IMG/VR virus record: IMGVR_UViG_3300025137_000020 | Span: 41,337 to 105,336 of that record | Origin: a virus | Strand: one strand, 5' to 3' | DNA length: 64,000 nt | In this document: positions 45,915-53,896 of the stretch, in pieces | Layout of the letters: every line of letters begins with the position of its first letter | Position numbering within the stretch: position 1 is the first letter of the stretch | Notes under the pieces: generated by a model | What the model was told of the DNA's origin: nothing | The model's input: the letters and a program-made list of their open reading frames with translations, nothing else | Databases searched by the model: none | Made by a program: the position numbers and the translations under genes

Positions 45915-46400
45915 TTATCTCTTCCCGCCGGGTGTAAAATAGAACCCGATGATTGCCCCCAAAGTGGTAATCGAGATGAGCGAGATGTGCCCTGTTGTAA
46001 TTGATGTGGTGACTCCACTGTCGAGCGGCACTTTGAACAGTCCCCACAAGACGCTGATTTCTTTGAATTGTTCTGGTGGAACAAAGGTGACGAGGTCAAT
46101 GCTGGGGTAACATGTGCAGAGTATGGAGATGGTTGCAAAGTTGAGCATCCCAATAAGTGCGATAAGACGACGAGTAGCACGAGTAAATAAAGAAGATTCT
46201 GTATCAGTTGCTTCTCCAAAAACAGCCTTTTGAAATGCCAGGTTTGAGTTACCCATTTGCATGTCTCTAACCAGTTCTCTTTTTGCTTTTGCTTCTTTGT
46301 TTTCATTTGCGCTTTGTATAAATCCACCAACTATCTTGAGCATTGAACCCATTCCGGTTGCTCCTAGAGTTGATAGTAACATTGTAACCAATCCGAACAT
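45915..46400 (-). CDS. Putative holin-like membrane protein, 161 aa
   Basis: It starts MFGLVTMLLSTLGATGMGSM. A helix of charged residues (ENKEAKAKRELVRDMQMGN) links an N-terminal hydrophobic segment to two further transmembrane segments (residues about 80-100 and 130-155). The C-terminus is basic (PGGKR). The three-segment layout with a charged linker, and its place downstream of a cell-wall hydrolase, suit a holin. I cannot match a named family. Confidence 0.6.
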   Translation of the reverse strand: MFGLVTMLLSTLGATGMGSMLKIVGGFIQSANENKEAKAKRELVRDMQMGNSNLAFQKAVFGEATDTESSLFTRATRRLIALIGMLNFATISILCTCYPSIDLVTFVPPEQFKEISVLWGLFKVPLDSGVTTSITTGHISLISITTLGAIIGFYFTPGGKR

Positions 46401-46435
46401 AAAATTTGTGGTGGTTTATACGGCCCACCTACCGG

Positions 46436-46609
46436 TTATTTGCCTAGATGTTTCTTCCACTTAGCGGGAAGGTCTTCAATCTTAGCTTCTAGTTCCTTAG
46501 CCGTCGATTCAGCTTCAGCCACTAACTTATTTACCTTTTTGATGTTATTGCGTACGACTAATGCGCCGACAACAAAACCAACGATGAATATAATTATTGT
46601 TGTAATCAT
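46436..46609 (-). CDS. Small membrane-anchored coiled-coil protein, 57 aa (spanin-like)
   Basis: MITTIIIFIVGFVVGALVVR is one transmembrane helix, followed by a coiled coil (KVNKLVAEAESTAKELEAKI) and a basic end. The layout resembles an inner-membrane spanin subunit or a small YtxH-like protein. Located between a Cys-rich lipoprotein and a holin-like gene, it fits a lysis cassette. Confidence 0.65.
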   Translation of the reverse strand: MITTIIIFIVGFVVGALVVRNNIKKVNKLVAEAESTAKELEAKIEDLPAKWKKHLGK

Positions 46610-46621
46610 TATTTAGTTTAT

Positions 46622-46810
46622 TTAGTTTATCATGCCATGGCTACATGCGCCAGAGCAGATATGTTGCATTGTAGCATGTTCAGTACTGCATTCTTCATCT
46701 TGATGACCACAGCCACAGCCATTCAAGGAATTTAGGATTATTAGTCCTGCGATAATAAGAGCGCCAATAATGACTTTCTTATTCTTTAGGTATTTTACAT
46801 ATTGTTCCAT
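46622..46810 (-). CDS. Small Cys-rich putative lipoprotein (possible outer spanin)
   Basis: 62 aa from ATG 46810 (MEQYVKYLKNKKVIIGALII). A hydrophobic stretch ends in LNSLNGC, a possible lipobox with Cys near residue 32. The remaining 30 residues hold further Cys and His (CGCGHQDEEC, then MQHICSGACSHG), enough for disulfides or metal binding. It starts 8 nt after a late box that lies inside the stop region of the SleB gene. Confidence 0.6.
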   Translation of the reverse strand: MEQYVKYLKNKKVIIGALIIAGLIILNSLNGCGCGHQDEECSTEHATMQHICSGACSHGMIN

Positions 46811-46817
46811 AGTATAT

Positions 46818-47249
46818 CTATTTATAAAAGATGTGCCGTCCAATGACCGCGGTTTTTCTCATACTTTTAGTCCAATAAGGACTCTTAATATAATTAGCGT
46901 GATAGTGATCAGCTCCGTTAACATAATTGCTTTCTCTGCCCAATGCTCTTTTGGCGATTTCCCAACGAGGGTGTGACTTGGCTTTTGTGATTCCGTCTTC
47001 TACTGAAATTTCATTCCAACAAGAAAATTGTTTTCTCTGTAAACATACTTCCGCTGGAGTTAAATTTCTTTTCATTGCTCTATTCACTATCACCTCGTGA
47101 ACTGCTTCAATCGCGCCGACATAATATTCACCACCTGCTTCTAAGATGATAGTTGCAATAACTACATCTTGTTCATAAGTACTGCCCTCACAACTTTTGC
47201 AACCAATGATTGCAGCCATCATAACTAACCATGCTAATATAATCTTCAT
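46818..47249 (-). CDS. SleB-type cell wall hydrolase (endolysin) with lipoprotein-like signal
   Basis: 143 aa with the Hydrolase_2/SleB pattern: [20 protein letters not shown] with putative catalytic Glu37, VHEVIVNR, then [23 protein letters not shown] and IGRHIFYK. This family cleaves peptidoglycan glycan strands. The N-terminus [20 protein letters not shown] is a signal with a lipobox (IIGC, Cys17), so the enzyme may be exported by the host and lipidated rather than released through a holin. The final TAG is part of the late box of the next gene. Confidence 0.85.
   Translation of the reverse strand: MKIILAWLVMMAAIIGCKSCEGSTYEQDVVIATIILEAGGEYYVGAIEAVHEVIVNRAMKRNLTPAEVCLQRKQFSCWNEISVEDGITKAKSHPRWEIAKRALGRESNYVNGADHYHANYIKSPYWTKSMRKTAVIGRHIFYK
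46819..46826 (-). promoter_or_regulatory. Late promoter box inside the SleB stop codon region
   Basis: TATAAATA on the minus strand; its last bases form the SleB stop TAG with the next base. It lies 8 nt before ATG 46810 and would start the lysis/envelope transcript running to the terminator at 45076. Confidence 0.65.
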
Positions 47250-48385
47250 AATAAAATCTGTGTAATCTTTTCTGCTAAATCCTTAAACCATTCTACTCCA
47301 TGGCCTCGAGTTGTTTCAGCCGCGGTGCCGATACGAATACCACTTGTTTCAACAAACGATCTTTTATCATTAGGTACTCCATTCTTATTTACGGTGATGT
47401 CATTCTCTTCTAATAAGTCAGCGGCGTGTCTTCCGCTATAGGGTTTATCGCTTAGGTCGATTAGTACAATGTGAGAATCTGTACCTCCACACTGTACTTT
47501 AAATCCGTTCTTAATAAATACTTCAGCCATCGCTTTAGCATTATCTATAACTGCTTGAGCATAATATCTGAACTCTTTAGTGTCTGCCTCAACGAACGCT
47601 TGAGCTTTCCCTGCAACGATATTCATGAGTGGACCACCTTGAGTGCCAGGAAAGATTGCACTGTTAATCTTCTTTGAGTAAGATTCGTCGTTCCAAAGAA
47701 TAATACCACCTCGTGGACCTCTTAGAGTTTTGTGAGTAGTTGACGTAACAACATCAGCATAAGGCACAGGAGATGGATAAGCATTACCCGCAATCAAACC
47801 TGAGTAGTGAGCCATGTCGACTAAAAGATATGCCCCAACTCTATCAGCGATTTCTCTAAACGTTTTAAAGTCAATTACACCAGGATAAGCACTTGCTCCT
47901 GCAATAATCATTTTTGGTTTAACGTCTTCTGCTTGTTTTTGAATCGCATTATAATCTAAAAAGCCATTTTCATCTACACCATAGTGATGTGATTCGTATA
48001 CTTTACCAGATATATTCACTTTAGCTCCATGTGATAAGTGGCCACCACTCGCTAAATCCATTCCGAGAATCTTATCACCTGGCTTTAATAGCGCTTGATA
48101 GACCGCAGTGTTTGCATTAGCACCACAATGAGGTTGAACATTAGCAAACTTACACCCATAGATATCCTTTAGCTTTTCAATAGCAAAAGTTTCAATAGTA
48201 TCCATGTGTTCACAACCATTATAGTAACGCTTACCTGGATAACCTTCAGCATACTTATTTGTAAATATACTACCAGCTAATTCCATTACAGCATTACTAG
48301 CAAAGTTCTCACTCGCAATAAGTTCAATCGTCTTTGATTGGCGTAGCTGTTCTTGTACTAAAATTTCTTTAATTTCTTTGTTCAT
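47246..48385 (-). CDS. glyA: Serine hydroxymethyltransferase (SHMT)
   Basis: 379 aa, shorter than typical bacterial SHMT (about 415-430). It has [34 protein letters not shown], the PLP site [12 protein letters not shown] (Asp190, His192) and the Schiff-base lysine in [14 protein letters not shown] (Lys219). It converts serine and THF to glycine and methylene-THF. Methylene-THF is the one-carbon donor for the phage dCMP hydroxymethylase encoded at 58929-59738, so it probably boosts hydroxymethylcytosine synthesis. It overlaps the SleB start by four bases. Confidence 0.95.
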   Translation of the reverse strand: MNKEIKEILVQEQLRQSKTIELIASENFASNAVMELAGSIFTNKYAEGYPGKRYYNGCEHMDTIETFAIEKLKDIYGCKFANVQPHCGANANTAVYQALLKPGDKILGMDLASGGHLSHGAKVNISGKVYESHHYGVDENGFLDYNAIQKQAEDVKPKMIIAGASAYPGVIDFKTFREIADRVGAYLLVDMAHYSGLIAGNAYPSPVPYADVVTSTTHKTLRGPRGGIILWNDESYSKKINSAIFPGTQGGPLMNIVAGKAQAFVEADTKEFRYYAQAVIDNAKAMAEVFIKNGFKVQCGGTDSHIVLIDLSDKPYSGRHAADLLEENDITVNKNGVPNDKRSFVETSGIRIGTAAETTRGHGVEWFKDLAEKITQILL

Positions 48386-48389
48386 CGTT

Positions 48390-49847
48390 TTATCGTATCA
48401 TATTGTCCAAAAACTCGGTGTGGTCATCGGCCTGTAATAATAATTTATTAATAGTTTCTTTGTATTCTGATGGTGATGGACTTAATTGTTCATAGCCGTG
48501 GAGGTTAAATTTATTATTGTTAATTTCTATACCATTTATTACCTGTAAATATTGATAAAGACCAAAATCATCGTCGATGTTATAATCTAAGTTTCTTAGA
48601 TTATTTTCTTTAATATTGTCTAACATAGTTTGTAGTTTAGAAGGAATGGGGTAATCATCTCTGAAGTTTTTCCAAAATTTACTTGTATTTCTTTTTGTCA
48701 TATAATGAAGATACAGAAAATTCAAGACATCGTCCATCCTGTCTCCCATAATTTCATTAAACAGATCTAAACTTTTTTGATTAGGGTTCTCAGTCTCATT
48801 TATAAAATGTTTAAACGTTTCTAGTTGACCTATAGTCAACATTAAAGAAGTGGCTTCGAGAGGCTCTACAAAACCGGTAGATAAGCCTACAGCCATGCAG
48901 TTTTTTATCCATACGTTTTGCTGTCTACCTGCTTTGAATGGTATAACTTTTCTAACAGTCAAATCTCTTTTAAAATAATTTTGTGCCTCGTCAAGTGCTT
49001 GGTCTTCGTCAATATAATCGCTATCAAAAACATAACCAGAGCCTGTTCTATGTTGTAGCGGTATTTGCCATATCCACCCGTGATCTAGTGCTACGGCGGA
49101 TGTGTAAGGATTAATCTTTTCATCGCGATCAATCCAAAAGGCTATTGACTTCTTCATGGGCAGGTGTTTTGAATAAGAAATCCATTTTCCATTAAACACT
49201 TTATCTATAAGTAGTCTTGCAAAACCAGAACAATCGAAGGTAAAATCGACATCAAGTTTAATGCCATTAGTCAGATTAATATTTTTGATATAGCCGTTAT
49301 CTGATTTTTCTACATGACTAAAATCGCCAGTTACAACTTCAATACCTCTTTCTTCTCCTACCTCTTGTAAATATTTAGATAGGAGTTGTGCATCAAAGTG
49401 TAATGAATACGAGGTCTTACTTAAATCAATTAATTTTTTATACGACAATTTAGAAGTATAGATGTATTCATTGAAATCTAAACCGTTTTGCATTAAATGT
49501 TTAATATAATACTCTTCACACCCGCTGTGAAAAATATTTTTAATGCCAAAATTAGAAATTGTATCGCTAAAGCCATGGAAGTATTTTTTTCCATCACCAT
49601 TCCAGTTTTCAAAGGATATGCCATGTTTTATACTACCTTTTGTGTTTCTTAACACGGCGAATGGACAAATATCTAATTCGCGTAAGAAGTCAACTACGTT
49701 AGGGGTAGTGCCTTCGCCGACACCAATGGCTCCTATTGTTTCTCCTTGAACTAATTTAATGTTGGCTAAAGGAAATAGTTTTTTTATATACAGCGCAGTA
49801 AGCCAACCAGCGGTGCCTCCACCTAAAATGCAATAATTTTTCTTCAT
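48390..49847 (-). CDS. Flavin-dependent tryptophan halogenase-like protein
   Basis: 485 aa. The N-terminal FAD motif is GGGTAGW (residues 9-15), then VGEGTTPN. The lysine corresponding to PrnA Lys79 is in [11 protein letters not shown] (Lys74). The halogenase signature GWIWQIP is at 257-263, and the [10 protein letters not shown] segment holds the Glu (331) matching PrnA Glu346. The enzyme family uses FADH2, O2 and halide to chlorinate or brominate indole or other aromatic substrates. A flavin reductase is not visible nearby. The phage substrate is unknown. Confidence 0.9.
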   Translation of the reverse strand: MKKNYCILGGGTAGWLTALYIKKLFPLANIKLVQGETIGAIGVGEGTTPNVVDFLRELDICPFAVLRNTKGSIKHGISFENWNGDGKKYFHGFSDTISNFGIKNIFHSGCEEYYIKHLMQNGLDFNEYIYTSKLSYKKLIDLSKTSYSLHFDAQLLSKYLQEVGEERGIEVVTGDFSHVEKSDNGYIKNINLTNGIKLDVDFTFDCSGFARLLIDKVFNGKWISYSKHLPMKKSIAFWIDRDEKINPYTSAVALDHGWIWQIPLQHRTGSGYVFDSDYIDEDQALDEAQNYFKRDLTVRKVIPFKAGRQQNVWIKNCMAVGLSTGFVEPLEATSLMLTIGQLETFKHFINETENPNQKSLDLFNEIMGDRMDDVLNFLYLHYMTKRNTSKFWKNFRDDYPIPSKLQTMLDNIKENNLRNLDYNIDDDFGLYQYLQVINGIEINNNKFNLHGYEQLSPSPSEYKETINKLLLQADDHTEFLDNMIR

Positions 49848-49856
49848 ACCGATAGA

Positions 49857-50030
49857 CTATTTTTCTGGCGGTTTCGCGAAGAATTGTGATCCCGCCTGCA
49901 TAAGCTCTGTCAAGTCTTTATTAAATTTGACCGTAAGCTCATCGGTTTGAGCCTCAGCATGTTTAAGAACATTGATAGTACCAAGCATCGCAAAACACTT
50001 TTCCTGTAGGTTGTCGATAACATCATTCAT
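49857..50030 (-). CDS. Small helical protein, 57 aa
   Basis: MNDVIDNLQEKCFAMLGTIN, then helical ALKAEAQ-like residues (HAEAQTDELTVKFNKDLTEL). ATG 50030 is preferred over a GTG at 50051, which lies within the previous ORF. Four bases separate it from that ORF's stop. Unknown function. Confidence 0.6.
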   Translation of the reverse strand: MNDVIDNLQEKCFAMLGTINVLKHAEAQTDELTVKFNKDLTELMQAGSQFFAKPPEK

Positions 50031-50032
50031 TA

Positions 50033-50158
50033 TTATAGTAAACTTAACCACATGAAAAGGGCAATGGTGAAAGCTCCACCAAATACTCCTATTATAATTT
50101 TATCGGCGGTCGTGAGAAATCCGCGATCAGCGTTCCTTTGATTCATTGATTTTTTCAT
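50033..50158 (-). CDS. Small membrane protein, 41 aa
   Basis: MKKSMNQRNADRGFLTTADK, then a transmembrane helix (IIIGVFGGAFTIALFMWLSL). The first gene after tRNA-Glu, it is probably read from the tRNA promoter. It ends two bases before the next ATG. Function unknown. Confidence 0.6.
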   Translation of the reverse strand: MKKSMNQRNADRGFLTTADKIIIGVFGGAFTIALFMWLSLL

Positions 50159-50165
50159 AATAAAT

Positions 50166-50242
50166 TGGCACCCCTACACGGATTCGAACCGTGGTTGACG
50201 CGATGAAAACGCGGTGTCCTAACCAGACTAGACGATAGGGGC
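50166..50242 (-). tRNA. tRNA-Glu (anticodon TTC)
   Basis: 77 nt on the minus strand: acceptor GCCCCTA with TAGGGGT, D-arm with CTAGTCTGGTTAGGACA, anticodon loop TTTTCAT giving TTC, T-arm GGTTCGAATCC, encoded CCA. The first base pair of the anticodon stem is a C/T mismatch, so it may be slightly weakened. A dedicated promoter lies just upstream. Confidence 0.92.
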
Positions 50243-50268
50243 ATAAAATTCTTAATTTTCATATGTAT

Positions 50269-50297
50269 ATATTACCCTATTTGGGCCTTATTGTCAA
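50269..50297 (-). promoter_or_regulatory. Sigma-70 promoter for tRNA-Glu
   Basis: -35 TTGACA (50292-50297), 17-nt spacer, -10 TAATAT (50269-50274), about 27 nt before the tRNA. It overlaps the last codons of the 164-aa gene. Confidence 0.75.
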
Positions 50298-50766
50298 CTA
50301 CCAATTCTCGTAAAAATTGGACCTCCACAGTCTTCCTAAACTTACACCCTATGAAGGTTGTTTCAAATAGGGATCGTTTATCATTGGGTATTTCGTAAAG
50401 GGGCACTAAGGTGTACTCAGAGGTGTCAGATAGGGCATTTTCAGCCTTTGTAGCCAGCACACAGTCATCATATTTTACCATATATTCCCACCAATCGTCG
50501 ATTGATTCCCACTCTTTTCCTCGAGCTCGTTCGAACACTTCGAACCTGGAAATTGTGTGTGCTCGGTGAATTCCCTTTAAATCACTGAAATCCTTTGATA
50601 TTAGAAGATTCATAGCATCTTCAGTTATGCCACGTGGTCGCCAAGCACCTTTCCACGCCGAGAAACATGATGCCCATGCTCTAGTGATATACGACGCAGG
50701 TATTTCTTTACTATTAGCAAAATGCTTAAATATACCAAATAATTCTTGTTTCAGGTTTTCGTTCAT
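50272..50766 (-). CDS. Hypothetical protein, 164 aa
   Basis: MNENLKQELFGIFKHFANSK, helical N-terminal half with aromatic content (RAWASCFSAWKGAWRPRGIT). The C-terminal half is strand-rich (YTLVPLYEIPNDKRSLFETT, then FRKTVEVQFLREL). No family recognised. It sits alone between the plus-strand microgene and tRNA-Glu. Confidence 0.65.
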   Translation of the reverse strand: MNENLKQELFGIFKHFANSKEIPASYITRAWASCFSAWKGAWRPRGITEDAMNLLISKDFSDLKGIHRAHTISRFEVFERARGKEWESIDDWWEYMVKYDDCVLATKAENALSDTSEYTLVPLYEIPNDKRSLFETTFIGCKFRKTVEVQFLRELVVDNKAQIG

Positions 50767-50810
50767 AAAATAATAAGCAGTTTAAACTCGTGCTTAGGAG
50801 TACCCTATTA

Positions 50811-50818
50811 GATAAATA
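50811..50818 (+). promoter_or_regulatory. Late-like box (GATAAATA) for the plus-strand microgene
   Basis: GATAAATA on the plus strand is followed by six bases and then ATG 50825. It matches the NATAAATA-short-gap-ATG layout of the other late genes. Confidence 0.45.
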
Positions 50819-50824
50819 CGATTA

Positions 50825-50989
50825 ATGAGAATAGCAAAATACTGTTTAGATATAACTGAATTTGAATGGCTCCCATGGTATAGAGCAGAGTTTGAGTTTG
50901 AAGACGCCCGCGAAGAAAAAGGATATGCTTATGTACATCGTGGGTGGTTGTGGTTTGTATTATCGCACCGCGTTAGTTTTGGCCAGTAG
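50825..50989 (+). CDS. Lone plus-strand microgene, 54 aa
   Basis: MRIAKYCLDITEFEWLPWYR, then FEFEDAREEKGYAYVHRGWL and a short end. It is the only plus-strand gene within 25 kb of minus-strand genes. It has a late-like box six bases upstream and a composition unlike random translation (charged helix plus aromatic cluster). Its last 17 bases overlap the end of the opposite-strand 55-aa gene. Not recognised; it may be a small late regulator or a decoy ORF. Confidence 0.5.
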   Translation: MRIAKYCLDITEFEWLPWYRAEFEFEDAREEKGYAYVHRGWLWFVLSHRVSFGQ

Positions 50990-51140
50990 AGATATCTTTT
51001 ATTTCTACTTTAATCAAATCTTCTTTTAACTCGTCTTTCAAAACTTCAATATAATGTTCGCATTCTTCTTTTGGCATATCAATTGTAGTTCTAGGATGAA
51101 GAGTTCTGCCGTCTTTCTTTCTTGTGTAAGTTACTATCAT
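50973..51140 (-). CDS. Small protein, 55 aa
   Basis: MIVTYTRKKDGRTLHPRTTI, then a charged helix (DMPKEECEHYIEVLKDELKE) and KVEIKDI. It overlaps the gp41 stop by four bases (ATGA), so it is coupled to the helicase gene. Function unknown. Confidence 0.65.
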   Translation of the reverse strand: MIVTYTRKKDGRTLHPRTTIDMPKEECEHYIEVLKDELKEDLIKVEIKDISTGQN

Positions 51141-52513
51141 ACCGTAAATGTGCTGAAGTCTTGAGTGTTAGAAGATGCCGATTCACCAATTGTATATTCG
51201 TGAACGTCTGGCATTATATCTTCTTGAGCACTTTCGTCTAATTCATATAATCTCATCTTTGGTCGGTCGATGCCAACTACGAAGCGTTTGTTCTTTGTTG
51301 GGTCATTGTAACGGTTCTTTAATTGTTTGAACATTACTTGATTCATACCTTCGAGTTGCTCGGTAGATATCATCGCCAACATTAAGTCAGCTGTTGCCGG
51401 CAAACCAAATGATTCTGAAGTATCAGTTAGTTCTACATCAGATGAATTAAATCCACCACGAGTGACTTGAGTCGCTGACCAAATAGGAACATTGAACTCT
51501 GCCGCCAAACCGCGGACTTCTTCGGCGATTGCTTTTACCATGTGATAAGTATTTACTGAACCACTAAGACCTTTGATTCGAGCTGAACCACAGATGTTTA
51601 GATAGTCGATGTAAATCATATCTGGCTTGAAGTCTTTCTTTAATTCTAGTTCATTCAATAGAGCACGGAAGTGACCAGTATGAGCTGATGCAGTTGGGTA
51701 CTCTTTGATAATCAATCGACCTCGAGTCTTTGCTTTGATCTTGTCAATGTGAGATTCGAATTGATTCTTACTTAGAGCATTCAATTGGTCAATCTCAACA
51801 TCCATAAGATTCGCATCAATACGTTCAGCGATTCTTTCTTCAGCCATCTCAAGAGTAATGTATAGAACATTCTTACCTTGGTCTAATGCGGCTGCAGCAA
51901 AGTGACACATCGCGAGAGATTTACCAACACCAGTTCCTGCAAGAATAATGTTCAATGTCTTCTTAGTGATACCACCATTGGTGATAGTATTGAGCATTGG
52001 TATGTCAAACGGAACCTTCTCTTCAACCCTATGATAGAAATCAAATCGGCCAGAGAAGTCTTCGATGTAATCGTGACCTACATTCCTGTCAAATGAAACT
52101 TGAAGAGCTTTCTGTAGTATATCAGGTATTGCTCCTGTATCTAGCTCTGGCTCTTTTCCGTCTATAATCTGAATAGACTTCATAATGCCAAGGAAGACTG
52201 ATCGCTCTTTACACCAAGCTTCAGTGTGTTCTAACATCCACTTATCGTCAATCTTCTCATCGACAATACAGTCATTAATAATATCAAGAACGTCTTGATT
52301 GTTTTCTGTATTCTTGGCGGAGTTTACGAACTCGACCTGAAGAGTTGATTTAGACGGTAATGAATTATAGTCTGTAATGAACTTTAGAATTAAGTCATAA
52401 GCAATTCTGTCTTGACCTTCAAAGTATTCGGGCTTTACAAATGGTAATGCTTTACGAGCAAAGTGCTCATCATTACATATCTTCTTTAATATCAGTCGTT
52501 GTATGTTTGTCAT
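51137..52513 (-). CDS. 41: Replicative DNA helicase gp41 (DnaB family)
   Basis: 458 aa (T4 gp41 is 475). An N-terminal helical domain with FEGQDRIAYDLILKFITDYN is followed by the RecA-like core: Walker A GTGVGKS (residues 193-199), LEMAEERIAERI, PDMIYIDYLNI (Walker B) and ESFGLPATADLML. The hexameric helicase unwinds duplex DNA at the fork with gp59 as loader and gp61 as primase. It overlaps the gene upstream by about 40 bases. Confidence 0.96.
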   Translation of the reverse strand: MTNIQRLILKKICNDEHFARKALPFVKPEYFEGQDRIAYDLILKFITDYNSLPSKSTLQVEFVNSAKNTENNQDVLDIINDCIVDEKIDDKWMLEHTEAWCKERSVFLGIMKSIQIIDGKEPELDTGAIPDILQKALQVSFDRNVGHDYIEDFSGRFDFYHRVEEKVPFDIPMLNTITNGGITKKTLNIILAGTGVGKSLAMCHFAAAALDQGKNVLYITLEMAEERIAERIDANLMDVEIDQLNALSKNQFESHIDKIKAKTRGRLIIKEYPTASAHTGHFRALLNELELKKDFKPDMIYIDYLNICGSARIKGLSGSVNTYHMVKAIAEEVRGLAAEFNVPIWSATQVTRGGFNSSDVELTDTSESFGLPATADLMLAMISTEQLEGMNQVMFKQLKNRYNDPTKNKRFVVGIDRPKMRLYELDESAQEDIMPDVHEYTIGESASSNTQDFSTFTV

Positions 52514-52799
52514 TATCTGCGAATTCTTCTTCCAATATGTATTTTAATATTCTACTAATGTAGTCTTTGAATTTTCTACTTTCTTTTAGCTCGTCTGCGG
52601 TATATCTATTACACCCTTTGTTAACAAAGAACTGAAATTCTAAGCCTAGTTGGTCATTACCTTTATCCTCTTTCAGCGATACTTTGCCATATGTAAAGAT
52701 TGTTCCTTTGAACCTGCCCTCTTTAAGGTTGATGGCATATAGTTCTTGAGAATCTTTTTCTACATAGCTAAATGAGTTACTAGTTATCTTCTTCTGCAT
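52473..52799 (-). CDS. Hypothetical protein between uvsX and gp41 (gp40 position)
   Basis: 108 aa. FSYVEKDSQELYAINLKEGR is followed by GTIFTYGKVSLKEDKGNDQL and FKDYISRILKYILEEEF. In T4 the uvsX-40-41 order places gp40, a head-vertex assembly factor, here. I see only this positional agreement. The protein resembles small unknowns at the same place in marine phages. It overlaps both neighbours (about 20 and 40 bases). Confidence 0.6.
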   Translation of the reverse strand: MQKKITSNSFSYVEKDSQELYAINLKEGRFKGTIFTYGKVSLKEDKGNDQLGLEFQFFVNKGCNRYTADELKESRKFKDYISRILKYILEEEFADNDKHTTTDIKEDM

Positions 52800-53835
52800 C
52801 TTCTACTTCTTCGGTTATCATTTGAACATGGCCTACAGAGAACTTGTCTTTGATAGCTTTAGCTAAGTCTGTCTTAGCAAAGATACCAGACCAAAATTCT
52901 TCAGTCAATGTTTCTTTCATTCGTTTATTACCAGTTAGTTCTTCTCCTGTCGCAGGATTAACTGCTTGATACCAGCCAACCTTTGGCTTCTTAACGTATC
53001 CTAATTGAAGAGCAACATCTGTAAGACCAGACCATTGTGCGATACCGCCTTCCCAAGTTACTGAGATAGGAATCTTTGACTTCTCTCGTACGAAACGAGA
53101 TTTCTCAACATTGATTACGAAGTTGTAACCTTTGATTTCTGTACCTTCTTTTTCTTGTTGCCTTCCGATAATCCATACATTGTCGGCTGAGTACATAATA
53201 CCAGTACCGCCTGAAACAATAGCTTTAGGGAATAGACCAATTTCTTGATACGTGTGATTAACTGCAAGAAGCGGAATGTTTTTCATTGTAAGATAAGGAG
53301 TAACCATACGGAATAATCCTTTCAATGCTTTTGCACGAGTCATGTCCGCGACTGATTTTTCATTGATTGCATCATCAAGCTCTTTCTTCGAAGCAAGGTT
53401 ACCAACCGAATCAATCATAACAATCACTTTATCACCACGCTCAATTAATTCTAACTGACCAACTAAATCAAATTTAAGTTGCTCTACATTAGGAATTGGA
53501 GTGTGAAGAACTCTGTCTGTATCGATGCCGAAAGCTTCGAAGTAAGACTGAGGTGAACCGAACTCAGAATCATAGAAGAGCAATACTGCATCTTCGTGTT
53601 TCTTGAGATAAGCAGCAGCCATCAACAATCCAAATGATGTTTTGAAATGCTTTGATGGGCCAGCGAGAACCGTAAGACCAGATGTTAGACCACCATCGAT
53701 TGAACCCGATAGCGCTACATTAATCATTGGAACAGATGTTTGACATACATCTTTTTTTGAATACAGGGCTGACTTCGATAGAATATCAGTACCTGCGATT
53801 TTTGAGTTTTTCTTTAATTTATCTAATAGGGACAT
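52780..53835 (-). CDS. uvsX: Recombinase UvsX (RecA/Rad51 family)
   Basis: 351 aa (T4 UvsX is about 390). It has the family's unusual Walker A GPSKHFKTS (residues 59-67), LLFYDSEFGSPQSY, VIVMIDSVGNLASKKEL (Walker B) and IPLLAVNHTYQEIG. UvsX carries out strand exchange in recombination-dependent replication. It has its own promoter, and the modification operon ends just upstream. Confidence 0.96.
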   Translation of the reverse strand: MSLLDKLKKNSKIAGTDILSKSALYSKKDVCQTSVPMINVALSGSIDGGLTSGLTVLAGPSKHFKTSFGLLMAAAYLKKHEDAVLLFYDSEFGSPQSYFEAFGIDTDRVLHTPIPNVEQLKFDLVGQLELIERGDKVIVMIDSVGNLASKKELDDAINEKSVADMTRAKALKGLFRMVTPYLTMKNIPLLAVNHTYQEIGLFPKAIVSGGTGIMYSADNVWIIGRQQEKEGTEIKGYNFVINVEKSRFVREKSKIPISVTWEGGIAQWSGLTDVALQLGYVKKPKVGWYQAVNPATGEELTGNKRMKETLTEEFWSGIFAKTDLAKAIKDKFSVGHVQMITEEVEDAEEDN

Positions 53836-53862
53836 AATTTATATTTTCTTAATAGTTATACT

Positions 53863-53891
53863 ATTATACATGATTCTTGCTAAGTTGTAAA
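53863..53891 (-). promoter_or_regulatory. Sigma-70-like promoter for uvsX
   Basis: -35 TTTACA (53886-53891), 17-nt spacer, -10 TATAAT (53863-53868). The GTCTTTACAACTTAG stretch is shared with the gp32 promoter. Confidence 0.85.
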
Positions 53892-53896
53892 GACAT

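Noticed and set aside
45893-46330. 145-codon frame overlapping the holin-like gene in another minus-strand frame
   Set aside because: Overlaps the better-supported hydrophobic frame at 45915-46400 and lacks membrane or family patterns.
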